Numbered from the stretch's first letter, positions 9,062-19,459 are shown. The stretch: DNA of 64,000 nucleotides from Flavobacterium sp. (GCF_027484205.1 NZ_JAIXUB010000015.1:62001-126000); one strand, 5' to 3'. A program made the numbers and translations. The notes: a model not told the origin generated them from the sequence alone.

Positions 9062-10909
9062 ATGATTCAAAAAATAAAAGAAAACTATTTACTAATTACA
9101 ATATTAGTATTTGCAGCAATATTAAGATTTTACCATATTGATTTTCAAAGTATTTGGTTAGATGAAATTCATACAATGAATGAAGCAAATCCAAACGTAG
9201 GATTTTTTGATTTGTATGATATAATTATGGCTGGAGAACAAATGCCACCATTATATTTTTATTCATTATATTTTTTATTTAAAATTTTTGGCTATACAAC
9301 ATTTGTTGCAAGAGTTTATTCAGCAATTGTTGGTGTTATCAGCGTGTTTTCTATCTTTTTATTAGGTAAAGAAATATTTAATAAAAAAACGGGAATATTT
9401 GCAGCTTTAATAATTACAATTAATCCATTCCATTTGTATTATTCTCAAGATGCAAGACCTTATATGTTCTTGTTTCTTTTTACAACATTAGCATTTTATT
9501 ATTTAATAAAGTTCATAAAAAATAACAATCAAAAGAGTGCAATTTTATATGGTTTAGCTTCTGCATTGATGATTTATTCTCACTTTTTTGGTTTGTTTGT
9601 TTTGTTTACACAATATTTACTGATGTTGTTTTTTATTGTTATTTCAAAAACAGAAAACAGAAAAAAATTCTTTATAAATTCATTTCTTTCAGGAGTAATA
9701 ACATTAATTCTTTTTATTCCTGCCATAAAAATATTTATAAAAGTAACTCAAATAAAAGAGTTTTGGATTCCAGCACCTACACTGGATGTTTATACACTTA
9801 TCTTTAAAGAATTTTTTGGAAACTCAGAACTTGTTTTAACACTAATAGGATTATTAATTTTTGTTTATTTTATAAAATTATTCAAAGAAAAAGATTCTAA
9901 AGTTTCTTATGAATCAATTATTGAAAACAAAACCATTTTTAGTTTTATAATATTAATTCCTTGGATTGTTATTGTAACACTAATACCATTAATACGTTCT
10001 TATTTATCAATACCAATGATAATTAGCAGGTATTTTATTACAGTACTTCCTGCTGTTATTTTGATAATTGCGATAGCTTTTTATTATTTTAAAAATAGAA
10101 TTTTTCAAACAAGTATTTTAGTATTATTAGTAATTTTTTCAATTACAGATATTGTTGTAGTTAAAAAATATTATTCAAGCATTAATAAGGCACAATTTAG
10201 AGAAGCAACAAATTTTATAATTCAAAATAACACCAAAAATGAAAAAGTAGTTAGTAGTTTGGGCTGGTATATGCCTTATTTTTTAAAGAATGACAAAGTT
10301 AATTATGAAATTATTGACAAGCCACTTGATGCATTTATCGTAGAGATGCAACAGGATTCAACTAAGATAAAACCTTTTTGGTATATTGATGGATTTGGTA
10401 GAGAATATAAACCAAGTGAGGCAACATTAGCCTTTATTAGTGCAAATTTTTACATTGAGAATAATTATGATGGTTTTCAAGCGTGGACAAAGCATTTTAT
10501 TTTATTGAAAGACGTTCCAATGACCATTGACATATCAAAATTTAAAGAATTAAGTCAATATAATGGTGATGGATTTATGTTTAATGTTGAAACTTTTGAA
10601 ACGGTAAACAATATTGTAAATACTTCAGGTTGGGCATATTTTGAAAAACAAGTAGCCGCTAAAACAGAAATGGAAATTATATTTATAAAAGATGGAAAAG
10701 CAAATAGATTAATGACAGAAAAAGTTATTAGACCTGACGTAACAACCTATTTTAAAAATGACTTTAATGTGGATAATTGCGGATTTAAATCAACTTATGA
10801 TATTTCTAAGCTAGAATCAGGAAAACATCAATTAGCTATTTATTTAGTTGATAAAGAAACAAAAAAAGAAGGCCTTGTGTTAACAGATAAATATGTTACA
10901 AAGCCATAA
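9062..10909 (+). CDS. GT39 (ArnT/PMT-like) glycosyltransferase with extra C-terminal domain
   Basis: A 615-residue polytopic membrane protein with about 11-12 hydrophobic segments in residues 8-365. The first loop holds SIWLDEIHT, the acidic catalytic motif of the PMT/ArnT superfamily, and later YYSQDARPYM, also typical. These enzymes transfer sugar from a polyprenyl-phosphate donor on the periplasmic side. Residues 365-490 are a soluble part. Residues 493-615 are a domain about 48% identical over 123 ungapped positions (hand count) to the C terminus of the OstA-like protein upstream. It follows the GtrB-like gene by 8 bases. Confidence 0.85.
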   Translation: MIQKIKENYLLITILVFAAILRFYHIDFQSIWLDEIHTMNEANPNVGFFDLYDIIMAGEQMPPLYFYSLYFLFKIFGYTTFVARVYSAIVGVISVFSIFLLGKEIFNKKTGIFAALIITINPFHLYYSQDARPYMFLFLFTTLAFYYLIKFIKNNNQKSAILYGLASALMIYSHFFGLFVLFTQYLLMLFFIVISKTENRKKFFINSFLSGVITLILFIPAIKIFIKVTQIKEFWIPAPTLDVYTLIFKEFFGNSELVLTLIGLLIFVYFIKLFKEKDSKVSYESIIENKTIFSFIILIPWIVIVTLIPLIRSYLSIPMIISRYFITVLPAVILIIAIAFYYFKNRIFQTSILVLLVIFSITDIVVVKKYYSSINKAQFREATNFIIQNNTKNEKVVSSLGWYMPYFLKNDKVNYEIIDKPLDAFIVEMQQDSTKIKPFWYIDGFGREYKPSEATLAFISANFYIENNYDGFQAWTKHFILLKDVPMTIDISKFKELSQYNGDGFMFNVETFETVNNIVNTSGWAYFEKQVAAKTEMEIIFIKDGKANRLMTEKVIRPDVTTYFKNDFNVDNCGFKSTYDISKLESGKHQLAIYLVDKETKKEGLVLTDKYVTKP

Positions 10910-10945
10910 TTATGGTAAAACCATTTTTAAATACTCTAAAATATA

Positions 10946-10953
10946 TATATTTG
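10946..10953 (+). promoter_or_regulatory. Bacteroidetes -7 element (TATATTTG)
   Basis: TATATTTG fits TAnnTTTG and is placed 18 bases before the ATG of the lipoprotein at 10972, so this gene probably has its own promoter. Confidence 0.6.
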
Positions 10954-10971
10954 TAAAAAAATTAAATTAAC

Positions 10972-11508
10972 ATGAAAAAAATTATTTTAGCATTCATATT
11001 GTTCGCTTTTATTGGCTGTAAAGAAGAAAAAAAAGAAGAAAAAAAAGAAGAAAAAAAAGTTGAAATACCAACGTTTAATGTTTCGTTTAATCTAATTTTA
11101 CAAAAAGATGATAAAATACATTTATATTATACCCAAGACGGAACAGTAAATTTTAATGAAGATAATTCTTCATGGTTAGATTTAAAGGGTAGTAGTACGC
11201 CGCAAACAATAACTTTTAAACTCCCTCAAGATGTTTTTCCAACTAATTTGAGAGTTGATTTTGGATCAGGAGTTAATGAATTACAATCAGATGTTGATTT
11301 AAAATCGTTTACTATGGAGTATGCGGGTAAAAAAGTGCTTGCAGAAGGCAATAAAATTTTCGAGTTCTTTTATATAAATGAGTCTAATACTAAAAGATTA
11401 GAAGGAACTACAATACTAAAAAAATTAGATAAAAAACAAGCTGTAGGTCCAATGTTATATCCTCATGCATTGCTTACTGAAAAGGCAAAAGAACTAGTTA
11501 AAAAATAA
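10972..11508 (+). CDS. Lipoprotein of unknown function with EEKK repeats
   Basis: A 178-residue protein with lipoprotein signal (lipobox FIGC, Cys16), followed by a low-complexity KEEKKEEKKEEKK spacer encoded by tandem 10-12-base units, then a beta-rich domain of about 140 residues starting FNVSFNLILQKDDKIHLYY. I do not recognise the domain. It has its own -7 box and is closed by a good terminator at 11524-11563, so it forms a single-gene unit between the GT39 gene and the flippase. It may be a periplasm-facing or surface lipoprotein linked to the polysaccharide, but that is context only. Confidence 0.75.
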   Translation: MKKIILAFILFAFIGCKEEKKEEKKEEKKVEIPTFNVSFNLILQKDDKIHLYYTQDGTVNFNEDNSSWLDLKGSSTPQTITFKLPQDVFPTNLRVDFGSGVNELQSDVDLKSFTMEYAGKKVLAEGNKIFEFFYINESNTKRLEGTTILKKLDKKQAVGPMLYPHALLTEKAKELVKK

Positions 11509-11523
11509 AAATTAAATTCCAAT

Positions 11524-11563
11524 AAACAAAAAAAGCAAATCAATTTGATTTGTTTTTTTGTTT
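11524..11563 (+). terminator. Rho-independent-type terminator
   Basis: A nearly perfect hairpin pairs 11524-11543 with 11545-11563, AAACAAAAAAAGCAAATCAA against its complement with one G lacking its partner. The 3' arm itself is T-rich. It lies 16 bases after the lipoprotein stop. Confidence 0.8.
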
Positions 11564-11579
11564 ATAAAAACATCAAATA

Positions 11580-12875
11580 TTGAAAACAAAAGTTCATAAA
11601 CAACTCATTTATAGTCTAATTTTTAAATTTATTTCAATGGTTTTGGTTTTCTTAACCACTTCCATAACATTTAAATTTTTAGGCAATAATGAATATGGTC
11701 TTTGGGTTACAATATATTCTATAATATCTTGGGCATATTTATTGGATTTTGGATTTTCAAATGTTGTTAAAACAAAATTGCCAACACTATTAGACAAAAG
11801 TGAAAAAGAAGTAAGTACTTTAATTTCAACAATATATATAGGCATCATTATTATTTCTTTAGTAATTATAATTATTGCATTTTTATTACAGTTCTTTATT
11901 TCATATTCAGATTTTTTAAATATTGATGAATCGTTTTCAGGATTTAATACACTTCTCTTTTTAAATTTATTTTTTTCAGTATTGATACTAATAATAGGTA
12001 ACTATAAAGCACTATATGCTGGAGCGATAAAAACACATGTTGTGGAGTTTTCAATGATGTTGATTCAGCTTCTAGTTTTTGTATTATTATTTATATTTTA
12101 TTATTTTAATTTTTTATCAGATACTTCAAGAATTTGGATTGTATCGTTGGTTTTTGGAGTTGTTAATCTTTCAGTTGGAATTGGATTTACTTTGTTTTTT
12201 TTATACAGGCATCCAAAAATTAAAATTTCTCATAAATATTTTGATTTCAGCATTTTAAAAAAAAATACGTCGCTTGGGCTAAAATATTTCATTATACAAA
12301 TTTGTATGATTATAATATATTCAACAGATTATGTTTTAATCACAAAATATTTTGGATCAAAAGAAGTTGCAAATTATGATGTTGTATTAAAACTTTTTCA
12401 AGCACCAATGTTATTAGTAATAGCAGGATTATCTCCATTTTGGTCTATATTTTCAAAAACATTTGAAGAAAAAAAATTTCATTGGATAAAAAAGACATTA
12501 ACTATTTATAATTTTTTGTTTATTCTTTTTATCATTGGAATAATGATTTTAACATTAATAATTGACAAATTAATTTTTTGGTGGTTAAACGAAAATACAC
12601 ACACATCAAAGTTTCTATTACTAGTAATATCAATCTATATTATAATGAGAACCTATACAGCAATGTATAACTATTTTTTGAATGGAATTAATAAAATAAA
12701 TTTATCTTTGTTACTTACAATTTTTGGGGCGATAATAAACATTCCAATTTGTATAATTTTGATAAAATTAGGTTATGGGGTTTCAGGAATTGTAATTGGA
12801 ACATGTATAAGCATATTACCAACTACAATAGCACTACCAATTCAATCTTTTAGAATAATTAATAGTAAATTATAA
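11580..12875 (+). CDS. Wzx-type polysaccharide flippase
   Basis: A 431-residue protein made almost wholly of membrane helices (about 12), with the early pattern FLTTSITFKFLGNNEYGLWVTIYSI seen in MATE-like Wzx/MVF flippases. It would move undecaprenyl-linked repeat units across the inner membrane. The start is a TTG at 11580, 16 bases after the preceding terminator hairpin; no nearby in-frame ATG fits. It is followed within 9 bases by the FkbM methyltransferase gene and appears to head the run to 17436. Confidence 0.88.
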   Translation: MKTKVHKQLIYSLIFKFISMVLVFLTTSITFKFLGNNEYGLWVTIYSIISWAYLLDFGFSNVVKTKLPTLLDKSEKEVSTLISTIYIGIIIISLVIIIIAFLLQFFISYSDFLNIDESFSGFNTLLFLNLFFSVLILIIGNYKALYAGAIKTHVVEFSMMLIQLLVFVLLFIFYYFNFLSDTSRIWIVSLVFGVVNLSVGIGFTLFFLYRHPKIKISHKYFDFSILKKNTSLGLKYFIIQICMIIIYSTDYVLITKYFGSKEVANYDVVLKLFQAPMLLVIAGLSPFWSIFSKTFEEKKFHWIKKTLTIYNFLFILFIIGIMILTLIIDKLIFWWLNENTHTSKFLLLVISIYIIMRTYTAMYNYFLNGINKINLSLLLTIFGAIINIPICIILIKLGYGVSGIVIGTCISILPTTIALPIQSFRIINSKL

Positions 12876-12884
12876 AACACAATA

Positions 12885-13571
12885 ATGATTAGATTTATTA
12901 AAGACAAAATAAAGCATCGCCTTAACAGACCACTACATAGAAGAAAAAAATTATTAAATCATTTTGGAATTACAAAAATTTTAGATGTTGGAGCTAATAC
13001 AGGTCAATATGCTCAAGAAATAAGAAAAATAAAATTCGAAGGAGAAATTGTGTCTTTTGAACCTATTAGCAGTATTTTTGAAGTTTTAAAAAGTAACTTA
13101 AAAAACGAATCAAAATGTAAAGTAAAGAATTTTGCACTTGGAGATAAAAATGAGACGAAAACAATAAATATTGCTAAAAATTTAGCTTCGAGTTCATTTT
13201 TTTCAAGGACAAAATATTTTGAAGAAATAGCATCGCAAACTGACTATATAAGTGAAGAGCAAGTAGAAATAAAATGTTTAGATTCAATTTTTGATTCAAT
13301 TTGTGAAGAAAACGATGTAGTATTTTTAAAACTTGACACACAAGGATATGAAAAAAATATTCTTGAAGGAGCAAAGGAGTCATTAAAAAAAATCAAAGGT
13401 GTTCAAATTGAATTAGCATTAAAGCCAACTTATGAGAATGCTCCAAATTTTAAGGAAATTTTTACAATTTTAGAAGAGGCTGGTTTTACTTTATATTCGT
13501 TGGAAGAAGGTTTTGAAAATGAAAAGACAGGTCAACTAATAGAAGTCGATGGACTATTTTTTAGAGAGTAA
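12885..13571 (+). CDS. FkbM family methyltransferase
   Basis: A 228-residue SAM-dependent methyltransferase. ILDVGANTGQYAQEI near residue 32 is the SAM-binding motif I, SFEP near 58 is motif II, and VFLKLDTQGYEKNILEGA around 148-165 is the FkbM signature. Such enzymes usually O-methylate sugars in polysaccharides. It sits between flippase and glycosyltransferase genes with gaps of 9 and 5 bases. Confidence 0.93.
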   Translation: MIRFIKDKIKHRLNRPLHRRKKLLNHFGITKILDVGANTGQYAQEIRKIKFEGEIVSFEPISSIFEVLKSNLKNESKCKVKNFALGDKNETKTINIAKNLASSSFFSRTKYFEEIASQTDYISEEQVEIKCLDSIFDSICEENDVVFLKLDTQGYEKNILEGAKESLKKIKGVQIELALKPTYENAPNFKEIFTILEEAGFTLYSLEEGFENEKTGQLIEVDGLFFRE

Positions 13572-13576
13572 AATTT

Positions 13577-14353
13577 ATGAGATTAAAATTTTCAATAATA
13601 ATTGCAACATATAATTCTGATAAAACATTTAAAGCAACTCTTGATTCATTATTAGCACAAACCTATAAAGAGTTTGAGGTGATTGTAATTGATGGATTAT
13701 CAAAAGACAACACAGTAACAATAATTAAGGAATATGAAAAGATTTTTTCAGATATAAACATTCCTTTTTATTGGATTTCGGAAAAAGATTCAGGTATTTA
13801 TGATGCGTGGAATAAAGGATTAAAAAGAGTAAACACAAGTTGGATTGCATTTTTAGGCTCAGATGATACCTATTATCCTAATGCCTTAGAATTGTATAAT
13901 AATGAAATTAATAAAAATCCTGTAATAAATTATATTTCTAGCCAAGTAGAATATATAGATAGCAATGGTAAAGTACTTAAAATTTTAGGTAATCCATATA
14001 AGTACAATCAAATGATTCGTTATATGAACATTGCTCACGTTGGTTCATTTCATAAAAAAGAGCTTTTCGATAATTTTGGAAATTATAATACAGATTATAA
14101 AATAGTTTCAGATTATGATTTTTTTATGAAATGTGGCAAAAGTATTAATTCGAGCTATTTTAAAACCATTACTGCTAGAATGTTAAATTCAGGAATTAGT
14201 AATAATAATACTAAAGTAGTTTACAATGAAATTTTAAAAATTCAATTATTTCATAAAAGAATACCAGAGTTACAGGCCTATTTTGAATATTATTTTGCAT
14301 TTGTAAGAATTGCAAAAAATAAAATTACTCACAAATTATTAGGCAAAATGTAA
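13577..14353 (+). CDS. Family 2 glycosyltransferase
   Basis: A 258-residue cytosolic GT-A enzyme. SIIIATYNSDKTFKATLDSLL at the N terminus, VIVIDGLSKDNT, the DSGIYDAWNKGL motif near residues 75-86 and LGSDDTYYPN (DxD region) are typical of WfgS/WcaA-like family 2 transferases in O-antigen clusters. Sugar and linkage cannot be told from the sequence. No membrane segment is visible. Confidence 0.92.
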   Translation: MRLKFSIIIATYNSDKTFKATLDSLLAQTYKEFEVIVIDGLSKDNTVTIIKEYEKIFSDINIPFYWISEKDSGIYDAWNKGLKRVNTSWIAFLGSDDTYYPNALELYNNEINKNPVINYISSQVEYIDSNGKVLKILGNPYKYNQMIRYMNIAHVGSFHKKELFDNFGNYNTDYKIVSDYDFFMKCGKSINSSYFKTITARMLNSGISNNNTKVVYNEILKIQLFHKRIPELQAYFEYYFAFVRIAKNKITHKLLGKM

Positions 14354-14363
14354 AACAAAATGT

Positions 14364-15608
14364 ATGAAAATAAATGCAACAAAATTTTATACCCTACTTT
14401 TCATAATTATAGTTTTTTTACAGTTATACGTATATTCATTTCGTTTTAACATTTTCTTACAATTTATCATATTATCATTTTTTTTAATATTAGAAAAACC
14501 AAGAATTTCAACAAAATTTTTAAAATTTTTATCACCGGTTGTTTATATTTTCATAATTGGTTTTTTCGGAACATTATTATATAAATATAATTGGTACAAT
14601 ATCGTTAAAGATATTTTTCATTTTATAAAACCTGTTCTAGGTCTCTTAATAGGGTATTGTTTTTATCGAAAAATTAATAATTTTAAATTATTTGTACAAG
14701 CTATCGTTTTAACAGGGCTTGTTTCAGCATTAGTACATTTTGGATTAATTATATCAATATCAAACATTTCAACTGTTGCCGACATTAGACAACATGGTAC
14801 AGATAATTTTATTGAATTAGTTGCTGTTTTATTTCTTTCTTTTTATAAAAAATTTGAAAATGAAAACTTATTTCAAAAAAGGGCAAATCATAGAATCTTG
14901 TTTTGGACTATATTAATTTCTAGTATACTTTATTTTTCAAGAACAATGATTGTAACAGGTTTTATATCTTTACTTTCAATTTATGGTTATACCGTAATAA
15001 AACCAAAAACGATTAAAATTGCATCGATTTTATTACTCTCAATTGTACTTTTATATACAGTTTTATTTTCTGTTAATATAAGACGAGATAAGGATGGAAT
15101 TACTTCGTTTTTATATAAAATAAAAAATGCACCTGCGGAAGTTTTTAAAACAAAAATTGACAGAGAAGACCATACTGATTTATGGGATCATTGGAGAGGA
15201 TATGAAGCAAAAAGGGCAATTGAACTTATAAAAGAAAACCCAGAAGGAATAGTTTTTGGTCTAGGTTATGGTTCTTTGGTAAATTTAAAATTTTTCGCAC
15301 CTTTATCAGATGATGAAAAAGGGATGAAATACATTTCTGAACTTCATAATGGTTATGCATATATTTTATATAAAGTTGGGATAGTTGGTTTATTTTTGTA
15401 CTTGTTTTTTTTAAACAAATTATATAAAAAGATATATCAAAACAAGAATTTTAAGAATGTATTTATTTCTGCATTTGGATTATCTTTGTTTGTCTCTACT
15501 CTTGTAACAGTAGGTATTAATAATAGTAATGAAATTTTAATGTTTATAGTTGGAGCACTATTATTTTTTAGTGAGAAAAATGATTTTAAAACCCAAGAAA
15601 TATGCTAA
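14364..15608 (+). CDS. Wzy-like O-antigen polymerase/ligase family protein
   Basis: A 414-residue membrane protein with about 10-11 hydrophobic helices and a large polar loop near residues 240-330 ending in SELHNGYAYILYKVGIVGLFLYL. An H-N-x-Y/G motif followed by a Gly-rich helix is the hallmark of the Wzy/WaaL family, which polymerises or ligates lipid-linked glycans in the periplasm. Its place beside Wzx and glycosyltransferases favours the polymerase role. It overlaps the acyltransferase gene by 7 bases. Confidence 0.8.
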   Translation: MKINATKFYTLLFIIIVFLQLYVYSFRFNIFLQFIILSFFLILEKPRISTKFLKFLSPVVYIFIIGFFGTLLYKYNWYNIVKDIFHFIKPVLGLLIGYCFYRKINNFKLFVQAIVLTGLVSALVHFGLIISISNISTVADIRQHGTDNFIELVAVLFLSFYKKFENENLFQKRANHRILFWTILISSILYFSRTMIVTGFISLLSIYGYTVIKPKTIKIASILLLSIVLLYTVLFSVNIRRDKDGITSFLYKIKNAPAEVFKTKIDREDHTDLWDHWRGYEAKRAIELIKENPEGIVFGLGYGSLVNLKFFAPLSDDEKGMKYISELHNGYAYILYKVGIVGLFLYLFFLNKLYKKIYQNKNFKNVFISAFGLSLFVSTLVTVGINNSNEILMFIVGALLFFSEKNDFKTQEIC

Positions 15609-16279
15609 AAACAATATTTCAAAAACTCCTTAACAAATCTGGTAAAAAATATGAAATTGATAGTAGAATACCTAATCTGCTAATTTTTTATACTCTTTCA
15701 ACTAGATTTTTTATGTTAATAAGAGGATTTTTAAAAACAGGAAAAAAAGTATTTGTCGGAAATAATACAAAAATATATAATACAAGAAATATTGTTTTTG
15801 GTAAGAATATAACTATAGGTAAAGAATGTGAAATTGATGGATTTTCATATGAGAAAATAATATTAGGAGATTGTGTTAAAATTGGTTCATTTTCAACATT
15901 AACTTCAACAAGCCATTTCTCAAAATATGGAAAAGGATTAAAAATGGGCAATAATTCCGCTATTGGAGATTATACTCATTTTGGCGCTTCAGGAGGAATA
16001 TCAATAGGAGACGATGTAATTATGGGTTCTTATATTAGTTTTCATTCAGAAAATCATAATTTTAATGATGTTACAAAATTAATAAGAGAACAAGGTGTAA
16101 CTTCTAAGGGAATTATTTTAGGGAATAATATTTGGGTAGGAGCAAAGGTCACTTTTCTTGACGGAAGTAAAGTTGGTAATAATTGTGTTGTCGCAGCAGG
16201 AGCTGTTGTCAATAACATTTTTCCAGATAATGTTGTTATTGGAGGTGTTCCTGCAAAAATTTTAAAACATATTGAATAG
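15602..16279 (+). CDS. Left-handed beta-helix (hexapeptide) acyltransferase
   Basis: A 225-residue protein with hexapeptide repeats from about residue 55 to the end (I/V-G-x-x pattern), including FGASGGISIGDDVIMGSYIS, the HSENHNFND stretch with the likely catalytic His, and the closing GVPAKILKHI. This is the WcaF/Maa/NodL type that O-acetylates sugars using acetyl-CoA. It probably acetylates the polysaccharide built by neighbouring genes. The gene overlaps its upstream neighbour by 7 bases and shares one base with the next. Confidence 0.9.
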   Translation: MLKTIFQKLLNKSGKKYEIDSRIPNLLIFYTLSTRFFMLIRGFLKTGKKVFVGNNTKIYNTRNIVFGKNITIGKECEIDGFSYEKIILGDCVKIGSFSTLTSTSHFSKYGKGLKMGNNSAIGDYTHFGASGGISIGDDVIMGSYISFHSENHNFNDVTKLIREQGVTSKGIILGNNIWVGAKVTFLDGSKVGNNCVVAAGAVVNNIFPDNVVIGGVPAKILKHIE

Positions 16280-17436
16280 TGAAAAATATACTTTTCATAC
16301 ATCAATCAGCTGAACTTTATGGTTCTGATAAAACATTACTTTTATTATTAAAGCATATTGATAAATCAAAGTTTAATCCAATTGTTATTTTACCATTTGA
16401 AGGACCTTTGAAAGTTGAATTAGAAAACAACAGAATAAAAGTTGTTATAGCTCCTGTTTTAAAATTATATAGAAAAATGTTTACCCCAAAAAATATTTTT
16501 CAGTTTTTCAAGGACATAAAAAAAAGTTTTAATGTAATTAATGATTTAAATGAGCAATATAACTTTGATTTAATTTACTCTAATACATTAGCTGTTTTAT
16601 TAGGTGTTTTTTATGCTAAAAAAAGTGGTATAAAACATCTTTGGCATGTTCATGAGATTATTGAATCTCCTAAATTTTTTACAAAGATATTTTGTAAAAT
16701 GTTATCATTAAACTCTAATTCTAAAATTGTTTACAATTCTATTGCAACAAAGAAATTTTGGGATGTGACCAAAAAAATTTCTTTAAAATCTGAAGTAGTT
16801 TGGAATGGTTTAGAGGTGAATCAAAACAATATTTCAAAAGAGGAAAAAGAAGATGTTAGAAAACTAATTTTCAAATGTAATTCTTCAGAAATAATTATTG
16901 CTTTAGTAGGAAGAATAAGTCGATGGAAAGGACAAAAAATACTTTTAAATTCCTTTAATGAAGTTTTAAAGACACATCAAAATATTAAACTCGCATTAAT
17001 AGGTTCAACACCACCTAATCAAGAATTTTTTCTTTATGAACTTGAAAAGATTATTATTGAATTAAATATTTCAGATAAAGTCATTCATATTCCTTTTACA
17101 AAAGAAATTGCGAAAATTTGGCAATGCATAGACATTGCAGTTGTTCCATCAATAGAACCAGAACCATTTGGATTAGTAGCTGTAGAAGCAATGTTAGCAA
17201 AAAAACCTGTTATTGGTTCTAATCATGGTGGTTTAACAGAAATTATTTTAAATAACGAAACAGGGTTTTTAGTAAAGCCTAAAGATGAAATAGAGTTAGA
17301 AAACGCAATTTCAAAACTTATTGAAGATCCAAAATTAAGACAAGAATTTGGAGAAAACGGATACAATCGCGCTGTAGAAAACTTTTCGATTTCAAATTAT
17401 GTATCTAGTTTCGAAAAAATATTTATAAATATTTAA
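16279..17436 (+). CDS. Family 4 glycosyltransferase
   Basis: A 385-residue GT-B enzyme. The N-terminal domain has [14 protein letters not shown] near residues 8-21. The C-terminal nucleotide-sugar domain has [11 protein letters not shown] (about 207-217), [21 protein letters not shown] (E-x7-E motif) and [11 protein letters not shown]. It transfers a sugar during repeat-unit assembly. The GTG start at 16279 overlaps the previous stop codon as TAGTG. Its 3' end overlaps the convergent fcl gene by 4 bases. Confidence 0.93.
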   Translation: MKNILFIHQSAELYGSDKTLLLLLKHIDKSKFNPIVILPFEGPLKVELENNRIKVVIAPVLKLYRKMFTPKNIFQFFKDIKKSFNVINDLNEQYNFDLIYSNTLAVLLGVFYAKKSGIKHLWHVHEIIESPKFFTKIFCKMLSLNSNSKIVYNSIATKKFWDVTKKISLKSEVVWNGLEVNQNNISKEEKEDVRKLIFKCNSSEIIIALVGRISRWKGQKILLNSFNEVLKTHQNIKLALIGSTPPNQEFFLYELEKIIIELNISDKVIHIPFTKEIAKIWQCIDIAVVPSIEPEPFGLVAVEAMLAKKPVIGSNHGGLTEIILNNETGFLVKPKDEIELENAISKLIEDPKLRQEFGENGYNRAVENFSISNYVSSFEKIFINI

Positions 17437-18374
17437 TTAAAACGATTAAAATTAGTTTCTTCTAACCACATAATTGTTTTTAAAATACCTTGTTTTACAT
17501 CATTTTCATGTTTCCACCCTAGTTTATTAATTTTCGAAACATCCAATAGTTTACGTGGTGTCCCATCAGGCTTTGAACTATCGAAAACAAGATTTCCACT
17601 AAAACCAACAATTTCTTTAATTAAAATTGATAATTCTTTAATTGATAAATCCTCTCCAGTTCCAATATTAATTATTTCAGGACTATTGTAATTTTGCATC
17701 AAAAACAAACAAGCTTTTGCTAAATCATCAACATATAAAAATTCTCTTTTGGGCAAACCGCTTCCCCAAATAGTTACTGATTCAGAGTTATTATTTTTTG
17801 CTTCAATTACTTTTCTTAATAATGCAGGAAGAACATGAGAATTATTTAAATCAAAATTATCATTTATACCATATAAATTTGTAGGCATTGCAGAAATAAA
17901 GTTTGAACCATATTGTCTATTGTAAAACTTACACATTTCTATTCCTGAAATTTTAGCAACTGCATATGCTTCATTTGTTGGTTCTAAACTACCTGTTAAC
18001 AAACTATCTTCATTGATAGGTTGTTGAGAAAATTTAGGATAAATACATGAACTTCCTAAAAACAGTAGTTTTTCAACCTTATTCAAATAAGATTGATGAA
18101 TTACATTATTTTGAATCATCATATTGTCATATAAAAACTCAGCAGGATAAGTATTATTAGCATGAATTCCGCCAACTTTTGCAGCAACTAAAAAAACAAA
18201 TTCTGGTTTATTTGTTTCAAAAAAACTTGAAACTTCAGCTTGATTTCTTAAGTCTAGTTCTTTTGAACTAGGAGTTAGTAAATTATTAAATCCATTCTTT
18301 TTTAATTCTCTAATTATAGCAGAACCAACCATTCCATTTGCTCCTGCAACAAATATTTTAGAATTATTATTCAT
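17433..18374 (-). CDS. fcl: GDP-L-fucose synthase
   Basis: An epimerase-reductase of 313 residues that turns GDP-4-keto-6-deoxymannose into GDP-L-fucose with NADPH. The Rossmann motif GANGMVGSA is at residues 12-20, SSCIYP near 108-113 contains the catalytic Ser/Cys region, and YAVAKISG holds the catalytic Tyr and Lys. [11 protein letters not shown] is a family hallmark. It lies 2 bases after gmd, the preceding enzyme of the same path, in one minus-strand unit. Confidence 0.96.
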   Translation of the reverse strand: MNNNSKIFVAGANGMVGSAIIRELKKNGFNNLLTPSSKELDLRNQAEVSSFFETNKPEFVFLVAAKVGGIHANNTYPAEFLYDNMMIQNNVIHQSYLNKVEKLLFLGSSCIYPKFSQQPINEDSLLTGSLEPTNEAYAVAKISGIEMCKFYNRQYGSNFISAMPTNLYGINDNFDLNNSHVLPALLRKVIEAKNNNSESVTIWGSGLPKREFLYVDDLAKACLFLMQNYNSPEIINIGTGEDLSIKELSILIKEIVGFSGNLVFDSSKPDGTPRKLLDVSKINKLGWKHENDVKQGILKTIMWLEETNFNRFN

Positions 18375-18376
18375 AA

Positions 18377-19432
18377 TTAATATTTTTTTACAAATTCTAA
18401 ATCATGTTGCATCATGATTTTCACTAATTCTTCTAATGAAGTTTTATTTGGATTCCAACCAAGATTTTGTTTTGCTTTTGTTGGGTTTCCTAATAAAGTT
18501 TCTACTTCTGCTGGTCTATAATAATTTGAATCTACTTCTATTATAGTTTTACCTGTTTGTTTACAAATTCCTTTTTCATTTTCATCTTTTCCTTCCCAAA
18601 TTATTTCAAATCCAGCTTCTTTAAAAGCCAACTCACAAAATGTTCTCACAGAATGTTGAATCCCTGTTGCAATTACATAGTCTTCGGGCTTTTCTTGTTG
18701 TAACATTAACCACATACACTCTACATAATCTTTAGCATAACCCCAATCCCTTAAAGAGTTTAAATTACCTAAATACAATTTTTCTTGTAAACCATGTTTA
18801 ATTCTTGCTGCTGCAAGAGTAATCTTTCTAGTAACGAAGGTTTCTCCTCTCCTTTCAGATTCATGATTAAAAAGAATACCATTTACTGCAAAAATACCAT
18901 ACGACTCTCTGTAATTTTTTGTTATCCAAAAAGCATAAATCTTAGCAACACCATATGGACTTCTTGGGTAAAATGGTGTTGTTTCTGATTGAGGTATTTC
19001 TTGTACTTTCCCAAATAATTCAGAAGTTGAAGCTTGATATATTTTTGTTTTAGATTCTAGCTCACAAATTCTAACAGCTTCAAGAAGTCTCAAGGTTCCA
19101 ATACCATCTGTCTCAGCTGTATATTCAGGTAATTCAAAAGAAACTTTTACATGCGATTGTGCTGCAAGATTATATATTTCATCTGGTTTTATTTGTTGAA
19201 CTAATCGAATTAAATTTGTTGAATCTGTCATATCACCATAATGCAATTTAATTTTTTGCTTATTATGTAAATCTTTTATCAAAGATTCAATATATAGATG
19301 TTCAATCCTTTCAGTATTAAAAGTCGAACTACGTCTTATAATTCCATGAACTTCGTATCCTTTATCTAATAATAATTCGGCTAAGTATGATCCATCTTGG
19401 CCATTTATTCCTGTAATTAATGCAACTTTCAT
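18377..19432 (-). CDS. gmd: GDP-mannose 4,6-dehydratase
   Basis: A 351-residue short-chain dehydratase making GDP-4-keto-6-deoxy-D-mannose. [15 protein letters not shown] near residues 6-20 binds [12 protein letters not shown] carries the active Ser/Glu, [10 protein letters not shown] the catalytic Tyr and Lys, and [22 protein letters not shown] is highly family-specific. It leads the gmd-fcl pair and is transcribed away from the DUF1972 glycosyltransferase gene. Confidence 0.97.
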   Translation of the reverse strand: MKVALITGINGQDGSYLAELLLDKGYEVHGIIRRSSTFNTERIEHLYIESLIKDLHNKQKIKLHYGDMTDSTNLIRLVQQIKPDEIYNLAAQSHVKVSFELPEYTAETDGIGTLRLLEAVRICELESKTKIYQASTSELFGKVQEIPQSETTPFYPRSPYGVAKIYAFWITKNYRESYGIFAVNGILFNHESERRGETFVTRKITLAAARIKHGLQEKLYLGNLNSLRDWGYAKDYVECMWLMLQQEKPEDYVIATGIQHSVRTFCELAFKEAGFEIIWEGKDENEKGICKQTGKTIIEVDSNYYRPAEVETLLGNPTKAKQNLGWNPNKTSLEELVKIMMQHDLEFVKKY

Positions 19433-19451
19433 CTAAAAAATTTAATATTCA

Positions 19452-19459
19452 CAAAGATA
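19452..19459 (-). promoter_or_regulatory. Bacteroidetes -7 element for gmd-fcl (TATCTTTG on minus strand)
   Basis: The complement of CAAAGATA matches TAnnTTTG, 19 bases upstream of the gmd ATG. A matching -33 is not evident. Confidence 0.55.
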
